A DNA stretch of 64,000 bases from Spirochaetales bacterium. GTDB taxonomy: Bacteria; Spirochaetota; Spirochaetia; Treponematales; Treponemataceae. Position 1 is the stretch's first letter, and each line of letters opens with the position of its first letter. Below the pieces are notes generated by a model. It did not search any database, had not been told where the DNA came from, and saw only the letters and a list, made by a program, of their open reading frames with translations. The position numbers and the translations under genes were made by a program. The stretch is taken from assembly GCA_003252395.1 (NCBI GenBank), contig QKEL01000013.1:189698-253697 (forward strand), written 5' to 3'. Shown one piece after another: positions 57,941 to 64,000 of the stretch.

Positions 57941-58915
57941 TCAATACCCCCTGGCTGGGATCGAATCGAGGTCGCCGAATTCGTCGAAGGTGGTTTCCTG
58001 GACGTACAGCCTCTTTTCCACCTTCTCGCCGGCGACGATTCTCTTCGCCAGTTCCATGACCTGCTGGCCGCTGTTGGGATTGCACTCTATGACGCAATTG
58101 ATCGTTCCCGCCTTGAGGTAGTCGATGCTTCGCTGGGTCGCGTCCACCGAGACGATCGCGATATCCTTGCCCGGGACGAGCCCCGCCTCGGACATCACCT
58201 CTATCGCGCCGAAGGTCATGTCGTCGTTATGGGAATAAAGGACGTTGATGTCCTTGGGGTTGAACCGCTTGAGGACCTGGCGCATGATTTCCCGGCCCTT
58301 GCTCTGCATGAAGTCGCCGTCTTCCGAATACACCACCTTGAACTTCGGGTACTGCTCGAGCACCTTCCTGAAGCCCTCCGAACGCCCGATCGCGGGTGTG
58401 GAATAGGCCGTGCCCGCGAGTTCCACGATATTGACCGGGGCGGCGCGGTCCTTGAATTTCCTGATCAGGAATTCGCCCGCCTTGCGGCCCTCGAGATCGA
58501 AATCGGAACACAGCGCCGTAGCGTACAGGCTCTCGTCGTCCGTGTCTATCATGCGGTCCACGATCATCACGGGAATGCCCGCCGCCTTCGCCTCGCCGAG
58601 CACCGTGTCCCAGCCGGTTTCCACCAGGGGCGAGAACGCGATTATGTCCACCTTATACGCGATAAAGGACCTGAGCGCCTTGATCTGGTTCGCGGGATCC
58701 TGCATCGCGTCCTCGAACATGATCTTGATTCCCGTTCGCTTCGCCGCCGCCTTTATGGAAAAGCTGTTTTGCGTCCTCCAGGAACTCTCGTCGCCCAGCT
58801 GCGAATAGCCGAGCACGATCGGATCCTGAACGCTCGTGACGTTCCGAACCCGGTCGCAGGCGGAGACCGTAAGCAGTATGAATAGAATGGCGGAAAACGG
58901 GGCGCGGCGTTTCAT
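57941..58915 (-). CDS. lipoprotein sugar-binding sensor (YtfQ-like) of a three-component system
   Basis: A 324-residue lipoprotein with a signal peptide ending in LLTVSAC. It has a periplasmic-binding-protein fold of the ribose/galactofuranose type: VLGYSQLGDESSWRTQNS, DIIAFSPLVETGWDTVLGEA, VMIVDRMIDTDDESLY and YSHNDDMTFGAIEVMSEAGL. This is the YtfQ pattern. There is no permease in its own transcript; instead the kinase and regulator follow, so it probably hands sugar occupancy to the kinase. The importer with its own binding protein is divergent from it. TTGCGC/TACTAT (58932-58959, minus strand) is a candidate promoter. Confidence 0.88.
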   Translation of the reverse strand: MKRRAPFSAILFILLTVSACDRVRNVTSVQDPIVLGYSQLGDESSWRTQNSFSIKAAAKRTGIKIMFEDAMQDPANQIKALRSFIAYKVDIIAFSPLVETGWDTVLGEAKAAGIPVMIVDRMIDTDDESLYATALCSDFDLEGRKAGEFLIRKFKDRAAPVNIVELAGTAYSTPAIGRSEGFRKVLEQYPKFKVVYSEDGDFMQSKGREIMRQVLKRFNPKDINVLYSHNDDMTFGAIEVMSEAGLVPGKDIAIVSVDATQRSIDYLKAGTINCVIECNPNSGQQVMELAKRIVAGEKVEKRLYVQETTFDEFGDLDSIPARGY

Positions 58916-58931
58916 GGGTAACCTTCAATCT

Positions 58932-58959
58932 ATAGTACCACACCTTCCGGGGAGCGCAA
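58932..58959 (-). promoter_or_regulatory. candidate promoter of the sensor-kinase-regulator operon
   Basis: TTGCGC (58954-58959), 16 nt and TACTAT (58932-58937) on the minus strand, with GAAGG before the ATG. Confidence 0.4.
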
Positions 58960-58992
58960 CTGGAAACGTCGCGGCGGCCGGCACAAAAATCG

Positions 58993-59123
58993 CTTCCGTA
59001 AAAAATCGTAGTTTTTTCGGAAGAAAACGGAGTTTTCGCGCCCTCCCCGCCGCTTCGCCTTAAAAGATCGTAGTAAGTGCGGATGGATGTGGGTAGCGGG
59101 CGCGAAAATTCGGGGTCCATACT
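58993..59123 (+). promoter_or_regulatory. control region of the sugar importer: nested inverted repeats and activator-dependent promoter
   Basis: A long inverted repeat CTTCCG-T-A6-TCGTAG-T6-CGGAAG (58993-59023) is followed by GAAAAC-GGA-GTTTTC (59023-59037). TTTTCGCGCCC (59033-59043) pairs with GGGCGCGAAAA (59098-59108) 54 nt away. The box ATCGTAGT at 59005-59012 recurs at 59067-59074. CATACT (59118-59123) is a likely -10 box but its -35 position has no match and is covered by the right arm, suggesting activator dependence, perhaps on the YesN-type regulator. Confidence 0.5.
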
Positions 59124-59170
59124 GATGCTCGGGGCAGGTGCCCTACAGAAACGAAAACGGAGGAAAAGTG

Positions 59171-60196
59171 ATGAAAAAGAACCAAAACATCGGTATCGCC
59201 GCGTTAGTCGCGGTGCTGCTGCTGACCCCGGCGACGGTATTCGCGGGCGGTAAAAAAGACGCGGGCGCCGCGAGCGGCGGGCTTATCAAGGTAGGTATCG
59301 TAAACCTTCCCCCCGAAGAGTCCGGCTATCGCCAGGCCAACGTAGAAGACATGAACGCCGTGTTCTCCAAGGCGAACGGCTATGACGCGAAACAGACCAA
59401 TACCGGCGACAACAGCGAGCAGATCGCCGCCGCCCAGGGCTACATTCGCGACGGCGTGGACTATCTCCTTATCTCCGCCGCCAACGCTTCCGGTTGGGAC
59501 AACGTCCTCAAGCAGGCCAAGTCCGCCGGCGTGACCGTGTTCCTCTTTGACCGCCTGATCCAGACCGACGTCGCGAACTACCAGGCCGCGCTCGTGTCCG
59601 ATATGGCCACCGAAGGCAACACCGCCATGTCGTGGGTACTCTCCCAGAACCTTCCCGCGTACAACGTGATCCTCATCCGCGGACAGCTCGGCTCCGCCGC
59701 CGAACTCGGCCGCAGCGCCGCCGTCCTCAAGGCCCGCGACGCCGGAAAGATCAAGATCGTCGCCGACGGTACCGGCGGGGACAGCTGGAGCCTCGAAGAG
59801 GCGCGCAAGGTGGTGGAAGCCGCCATCGCCGCCGGTAAGGATTTCAACGTGATCTACGCCGAGAACGACGGTATGGCCCAGGGCGCCGTGCAGGCCCTCG
59901 ACGCCGCCGGCATTACCCACGGTAAGGGCGGCAAGGTCAAGGTCCTCGGGTTCGACTTCAACCGTTTCGCCCTGCGGAACGTACAGGCCGGATACTGGGA
60001 TTGCGACGTGCAGTGCAGCCCCCGCCAGGCCGCCGAGATCTCCAAGTGGATCAAGGACGCCGCCAACGGCATGCCCCTTCCCAGCGGAACGGTCTTCCAG
60101 AAGGAAGTATTCGCCGACACCGCCTCGATCACCGATGACCTGATCACCAAGTTGGGCATCAACGCCGATCCCGGAAAGGGCGTCGTGACGAAGTAA
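59171..60196 (+). CDS. sugar ABC transporter binding protein (YtfQ-type)
   Basis: A 341-residue periplasmic sugar-binding protein. Signal peptide ends in ATVFA and is followed by GGKKDAGAASGG. The ribose/galactofuranose-type fold shows VGIVNLPPEESGYRQANVED, YLLISAANASGWDNVLKQAK, VFLFDRLIQTDVANY and YAENDGMAQGAVQALDAAG. It feeds the ATPase and two permeases that follow. AGGAGGAAAAGTG-type spacing (GGAGGA, 7-9 nt) precedes ATG 59171. A hairpin at 60248-60264 after this gene may raise its share of the mRNA. Confidence 0.93.
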   Translation: MKKNQNIGIAALVAVLLLTPATVFAGGKKDAGAASGGLIKVGIVNLPPEESGYRQANVEDMNAVFSKANGYDAKQTNTGDNSEQIAAAQGYIRDGVDYLLISAANASGWDNVLKQAKSAGVTVFLFDRLIQTDVANYQAALVSDMATEGNTAMSWVLSQNLPAYNVILIRGQLGSAAELGRSAAVLKARDAGKIKIVADGTGGDSWSLEEARKVVEAAIAAGKDFNVIYAENDGMAQGAVQALDAAGITHGKGGKVKVLGFDFNRFALRNVQAGYWDCDVQCSPRQAAEISKWIKDAANGMPLPSGTVFQKEVFADTASITDDLITKLGINADPGKGVVTK

Positions 60197-60247
60197 TCCC
60201 TCTCTGACAGGATTTCTAAATCGCTAGATTGCGTACGCGGTGCGGTT

Positions 60248-60264
60248 ACCGGCCCTCGGCCGGT
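60248..60264 (+). repeat. intercistronic hairpin between binding-protein and ATPase genes
   Basis: ACCGGCC-CTC-GGCCGGT is a perfect inverted repeat flanked by weaker GCGG/CCGC arms. No T-run follows, so it is more likely an mRNA-stability or partial-termination element. Confidence 0.6.
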
Positions 60265-60305
60265 TATCGCGCCGCGATTGGTTTATTGGGCATCTGAAGG
60301 AGGGC

Positions 60306-61814
60306 ATGAAAGTGCAGTCGGAAACAGTGCTGGAAATGCGGGGCATATGCAAGACCTTCCCGGGGGTCAAGGCCCTGCAAAACGTGGATTTCACGTTGCG
60401 AAAAGGTGAGATACATGCCCTCATGGGCGAGAACGGGGCGGGAAAATCCACCCTAGTTAAGGTCATGACCGGGGTTTACGAGAAGGATGCGGGCAGCATC
60501 GCCATAGAGGGGAAGGATATCCATTTCCGATCGCCCCAAGACGCGCAAAACAACGGCATTGGCACGGTGTATCAGGAAATTACCCTGTGCCCCAACCTTA
60601 CCGTCGCGGAAAACATGTTTATAGGACGGGGCAAGGACCTGCTCGTCCACTGGAACGAAATGAACGTACGGGCGGCGAAGCTGCTGGAATCGCTCAGCAT
60701 TCCCGCCAGGCCGACCCAGGAACTGTCGAATTGTTCCCTTGCGGTCCAGCAGATGATCGCCATCGCGCGCGCGGTGGACATGGACTGCAAGATTCTTATA
60801 TTGGACGAGCCCACTTCGTCCCTCGACACGGACGAGGTTAAAACCCTTTTCGACCTCATGCGGCAATTGAGGGACCGGGGCGTCGGGATCGTGTTTATTA
60901 CCCACTTTCTCGATCAGGTGTACGAAATTAGCGACCGGATCACCGTGCTCAGGAACGGCGAGCTGATCGGCGAATACGAGGCTTCGGAGCTCCCCCAATT
61001 CGATTTGATTTCGAAGATGATGGGCAAGGCCCTGGAGGATATGGAACAGCTCCATAAGCGGGACCTTTCCGCCGTCGCCGGCTCTGAGCCGGTTTTTGAG
61101 GCGTCGTCCCTCGCGAGCAACGCGGGCATACGGCCCTTCGACTTCGCGATTCGCAAGGGAGAGGTCAACGGCTTTACGGGCCTTCTCGGCTCGGGCCGCA
61201 GCGAAAGCGTCAGGGCTATCTACGCCGCCGACAAGGTGATCGGCGGAGCGACGAAACTACACGGCAAGACAGTTAAGATACGGGAGCCGATCGACGCCAT
61301 GAAACTCGGCATCGCGTACCTTCCCGAAGACCGCAAGGGCGACGGCATCATCGCCGACCTCTCGGTCCGGGACAATATAATCCTGGCGCTGCAGGTCATG
61401 AAGGGCTTCTTCAAGCCGTTCACGCGCAAACAGGCCGAGGCCTTCGCCGACGAATACATAAAACGGCTGAATATCAAGACCGCGTCTACCAATACGCCCA
61501 TCAAGTCCCTGTCCGGCGGAAACCAGCAAAAGGTTATCCTGGCCCGCTGGCTTATCACCCACCCCGAGTACCTCATCCTCGACGAGCCTACCCGGGGAAT
61601 CGATATCGGTACGAAGGTGGAAATACAGAAACTGGTGCTCAAGCTCGCGGAAGAGGGCGTCAGCGTGACCTTCATCTCCTCTGAAATCGAGGAAATGCTC
61701 AGGACCTGTTCCCGGCTGATCGTCATGAAGGACCGCCAAATCGCGGGCGAGCTGACCGGCGAGAACATAACGCAAGGGGAAGTAATGAACATGATCGCAG
61801 GGGGTAGGGAATGA
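60306..61814 (+). CDS. sugar ABC transporter ATP-binding protein (YtfR/MglA-type)
   Basis: A 502-residue double ATPase. The first half has Walker A GENGAGKST at residues 41-49 and Walker B ILILDEPTSSLD. The second half has the degenerate Walker A GLLGSGRSE usual for this family, the signature LSGGNQQKVILARW and LILDEPTRGIDIG. It drives uptake of a monosaccharide such as a furanose, arabinose or galactose. GAAGGAGGGC precedes ATG 60306. Its stop overlaps the next start (ATGA). Confidence 0.95.
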   Translation: MKVQSETVLEMRGICKTFPGVKALQNVDFTLRKGEIHALMGENGAGKSTLVKVMTGVYEKDAGSIAIEGKDIHFRSPQDAQNNGIGTVYQEITLCPNLTVAENMFIGRGKDLLVHWNEMNVRAAKLLESLSIPARPTQELSNCSLAVQQMIAIARAVDMDCKILILDEPTSSLDTDEVKTLFDLMRQLRDRGVGIVFITHFLDQVYEISDRITVLRNGELIGEYEASELPQFDLISKMMGKALEDMEQLHKRDLSAVAGSEPVFEASSLASNAGIRPFDFAIRKGEVNGFTGLLGSGRSESVRAIYAADKVIGGATKLHGKTVKIREPIDAMKLGIAYLPEDRKGDGIIADLSVRDNIILALQVMKGFFKPFTRKQAEAFADEYIKRLNIKTASTNTPIKSLSGGNQQKVILARWLITHPEYLILDEPTRGIDIGTKVEIQKLVLKLAEEGVSVTFISSEIEEMLRTCSRLIVMKDRQIAGELTGENITQGEVMNMIAGGRE

Positions 61815-62869
61815 ACAAGGCAAGACCGCACGGGCAGGGGTCGCATTTATTGTTTCCGCTGTCCATCTTGGGAATTCTCGTGATTATCAACCTTATCAAG
61901 GGGGCCGATTACTTCAGTATCACCATGATAAACGGCGCGCTGTACGGGAATATCCCGAATATCCTATTCGGCGCCTCGGAACTGGTCATACTCTCCATCG
62001 GCATGACCTTGGTCACCGCGTCGTCGCGGGGGCAAGACATCAGCGTGGGCGTCGCCGCGGCCATTACCTCGGCGGTATTCGTCCAAGTCCTTCTCGGGGC
62101 GCCGGAGATAACCTGGCTCGTGATACTGTACGGTTTCGCCGTCAGTTGCGTGGTGGGCATGGTTATCGGCGCCTTCAACGGCTCCCTCGTGGCGATATTC
62201 AAGGTGCAGCCCATGGTCGCGACCCTCATCCTCTTCACGGCGGGGCGCTCCATCTCCTTCATGATCGACGGTAAGCTCTCGCCCATCCTGGCAAACCCGC
62301 TCACGAGCCAGATCGGCGGCGTCATGCCGGGAATACCGATACCGACGCCGATCATCCTCACCGCGATTTTCATAATCCTGACGGCCGTGGTGCTGAAGAC
62401 GACCAATCTGAGGCTGTACGTCGAAACCGTGGGCATTAACGAAAAGGCCGCGCGGCTCAACGGCATAAACCCGGTGGCGGTGAAATTCCTGACCTACGTT
62501 ATCCTCGGCGTTTGCTGCGCCGTGGCGGGCTTTATCGCCGTAACCAAGGCGGGTAGGCACGATAGCGTGAATATCCTCAAGTTCGTGGAAATGGACGCGA
62601 TACTCGCGGTGGCCATCGGCGGGAACGCCCTGTCGGGCGGCAAGTTCAGCATTACCGGCTCCATCATCGGCGCCTATACCATAGAAATGCTGAGCCGCAC
62701 CCTCCTGCGCCTCGAGGTGGGCACGGAGACGATCAAGGCCTTTAAGGCGGTCTTCATTATCATCCTTATGGTCATTTCCTCGCCCGTTCTCCGGGTACAA
62801 CTGGCCAAGGCCAAGCGGTGGCTTGAAACCGGGGGCCTTAAGGGCCTTCTGACGAAGAGGGAGGCGTAA
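61811..62869 (+). CDS. sugar ABC transporter permease 1 (YtfT-type)
   Basis: A 352-residue membrane permease of the ribose/galactofuranose family with 8-10 helices. It has SIGMTLVTASSRGQDISVGV, GAFNGSLVAIFKVQPMVATL, VGINEKAARLNGINPVAVKF and LAVAIGGNALSGGKFSITGS. It is translationally coupled to the ATPase gene and ends 1 nt before permease 2, so all four genes are one operon. Confidence 0.94.
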   Translation: MNKARPHGQGSHLLFPLSILGILVIINLIKGADYFSITMINGALYGNIPNILFGASELVILSIGMTLVTASSRGQDISVGVAAAITSAVFVQVLLGAPEITWLVILYGFAVSCVVGMVIGAFNGSLVAIFKVQPMVATLILFTAGRSISFMIDGKLSPILANPLTSQIGGVMPGIPIPTPIILTAIFIILTAVVLKTTNLRLYVETVGINEKAARLNGINPVAVKFLTYVILGVCCAVAGFIAVTKAGRHDSVNILKFVEMDAILAVAIGGNALSGGKFSITGSIIGAYTIEMLSRTLLRLEVGTETIKAFKAVFIIILMVISSPVLRVQLAKAKRWLETGGLKGLLTKREA

Positions 62870-62870
62870 G

Positions 62871-63947
62871 ATGGGCGCGAACGGAATGCAAAAGAAGCGC
62901 GAGGCCCTCACCAATTCGAACCTCCTTTTCATCATCGCGGCGGTCATATTCGTCTGCATGTACGCCTTCGCCATGGTCCGCTACCCGGGGAGCTTCCTCC
63001 AGTTTCAGACTTTCTTCGACCTTTTTAGCCTGAACGCCCCGCTCATTATCATAACGCTCGGCATCAGTATCGTGATGATCGGCGGCGGCATCGACATTTC
63101 CGTCGGCGCCGTCACGGGCCTCGTTACCATGTGCTGCGCGGTATTTCTCGAGTCGGGCGGCGGAAATATCTTCGGCGCCGTGCTGCTCGCGCTGGGAATC
63201 GGGATCGCCTTCGGCCTCCTGCAGGGCTTTCTCATTTCCTATCTGGAGATACAGCCGTTCATCATCACCCTCGCGGGAATGTTCCTCGCCAACGGATTGC
63301 TCACCACGATCCACAAGGACCCGATAAACGTGACCCTGGCCGAATTCGTCGCCCTGCGCGATTACGAGGTCGTGGTGCCCTGGCTCGGAACCTATAACCG
63401 GCTGGGAAAATTCATACCTTTGGAGATTAAGCTCGGAACCGTCATCGTCGTCCTTCTCGTCCTCCTCCTCGTGGCGTTGATGAAATGGTCCCGTTTCGGG
63501 CGGAATCTCTACGCGGTGGGCGGCAATAGCCAAAGCGCCCTGATGCTCGGAATAAACGTGAGAAAGACGAAGTTTTATTCGTACCTTCTTTCCGGCGTGC
63601 TTTCCGGCATCGCGGGCTTCGTGTATATCATGACCACCGGCGCGGGTAACGTGGGCAACGCCTCCGGCTTCGAAATGAAGGCCATCGCCGGGTCGATCAT
63701 CGGCGGAACCATGCTTTCCGGCGGCGTCGGCAACCTCTTCGGCTCGCCGATCGGCGCCCTCACGCTGCTGACGATCAATGAACTGATCCGGGCGGCGGGG
63801 GTAAACTCCAATTATCAGGCCATCGTCAGCGGGCTCTTGCTCTACGTCTTCATCGTATTGCAGAGCATCGTCGTGTGGCTTCGCGGTAGCAAGGATATCC
63901 GCCTCGCGCTTCCGCCCTGGCTTCGCTTCGGCGCCAAAGCCGGGTAA
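62871..63947 (+). CDS. sugar ABC transporter permease 2 (YjfF-type)
   Basis: A 358-residue permease of the same family as the preceding gene, closest to YjfF. It has ITLGISIVMIGGGIDISVGA, FLISYLEIQPFIITLAGMFL, YAVGGNSQSALMLGINVRKT and IAGSIIGGTMLSGGVGNLFG. The presence of two different permeases matches the YtfQRT-YjfF galactofuranose importer rather than single-permease RbsC systems. A strong terminator follows at 63964. Confidence 0.94.
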   Translation: MGANGMQKKREALTNSNLLFIIAAVIFVCMYAFAMVRYPGSFLQFQTFFDLFSLNAPLIIITLGISIVMIGGGIDISVGAVTGLVTMCCAVFLESGGGNIFGAVLLALGIGIAFGLLQGFLISYLEIQPFIITLAGMFLANGLLTTIHKDPINVTLAEFVALRDYEVVVPWLGTYNRLGKFIPLEIKLGTVIVVLLVLLLVALMKWSRFGRNLYAVGGNSQSALMLGINVRKTKFYSYLLSGVLSGIAGFVYIMTTGAGNVGNASGFEMKAIAGSIIGGTMLSGGVGNLFGSPIGALTLLTINELIRAAGVNSNYQAIVSGLLLYVFIVLQSIVVWLRGSKDIRLALPPWLRFGAKAG

Positions 63948-63963
63948 GGCAGCGTTCGAGGGG

Positions 63964-63997
63964 CACCCATGACACACGTTCATGGGTGTTTTTTTTT
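63964..63997 (+). terminator. rho-independent terminator of the sugar importer operon
   Basis: A 9-bp perfect stem CACCCATGA/TCATGGGTG (63964-63972 with 63980-63988), a 7-nt loop and a run of nine T residues. Confidence 0.92.
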
Positions 63998-64000
63998 AGG

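Noticed and set aside
57839-58885. A 348-codon open frame antisense to the sensor lipoprotein
   Set aside because: Composition is typical of a shadow frame and the sense strand encodes an unmistakable binding protein.
1-64000. Search by eye for tRNA or rRNA genes, transposases and phage genes
   Set aside because: No cloverleaf with a CCA end, no rRNA-like block and no integrase or transposase motif was recognised. A tRNA or covariance scan was not possible here.

Overview
The window is about 64 kb of GC-rich, gene-dense bacterial DNA. It looks chromosomal, and a high-GC spirochaete of the Treponema/Spirochaeta type is the best guess. Three ABC substrate-binding proteins carry the Gly-Lys-Lys-Asp-Ala type stretch right after a signal peptide that I associate with spirochaete binding proteins, and the gene mix fits a saccharolytic spirochaete: LplABC, YtfQRT/YjfF, SemiSWEET, MASE-GGDEF proteins, chemoreceptors and large RND/LolA-like modules. 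No rRNA, tRNA, CRISPR array, phage or insertion sequence was seen. About 62 protein genes are supported, and no gene-free stretch exceeds 300 bases.

Layout. 1-2.4 kb: end of an MBL-fold gene, a small secreted protein and a Gfo/Idh-UPF0303 pair. 2.5-7.5 kb: an Lpl-type oligosaccharide ABC transporter, whose first permease has an unusual N-terminal membrane extension, followed by a DUF624 protein. 7.6-16 kb: mixed metabolic genes, including a CoA-disulfide reductase fused to three rhodanese domains, DinB, SemiSWEET, a hybrid lipoprotein, a variant transcarbamylase, MarC and a PNPOx-like protein. 16-22 kb: a chemoreceptor, an outer-membrane barrel, GlnRS and a diguanylate cyclase. 22.4-28.5 kb: a TetR-RND-LolA-like-porin operon with a clear tandem operator. 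28.5-37.5 kb: lipoproteins, a PAS protein, YitT, YdcF, a polar amino-acid ABC transporter and a pyridoxal kinase. 37.5-45 kb: SPFH/ribbon-helix-helix pair, YwbE, NUDIX, a GAF-GGDEF protein, DUF4256, DUF1232, MarR and a Zn/Cd P-type ATPase. 45-53 kb: DUF72, RMD1-like, phosphatase, cysteine-cluster protein, DUF523, RlmN, a diketogulonate-reductase-like enzyme, a periplasmic rhodanese and a QueG-like protein. 53.3-64 kb: GH43, a periplasmic-sensor/kinase/regulator trio and the divergent YtfQRT-YjfF-type sugar transporter.

How the genes work together. The last 11 kb read as one pentose/furanose acquisition unit: a lipoprotein sugar sensor, a YesM/YesN pair, a cytoplasmic GH43 and a four-gene ABC importer. 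The 22-28 kb operon reads as a regulated envelope lipid or hydrophobic-compound export system. The MarR and ATPase genes form a metal-efflux unit.

Most notable regulatory observations. (1) About a dozen genes have a TATACT-like -10 box only 6-7 nt before their ATG and no Shine-Dalgarno, which predicts leaderless mRNAs. (2) Both genes that encode rhodanese domains have a GTGAC/GTCAC inverted repeat exactly 22 nt upstream of a TATG-T -10 box, the position of a class II activator site. (3) A GAGGCAG-plus-hairpin element recurs in five intergenic gaps. (4) One gene appears to use an AUA start codon behind a perfect AGGAGG.
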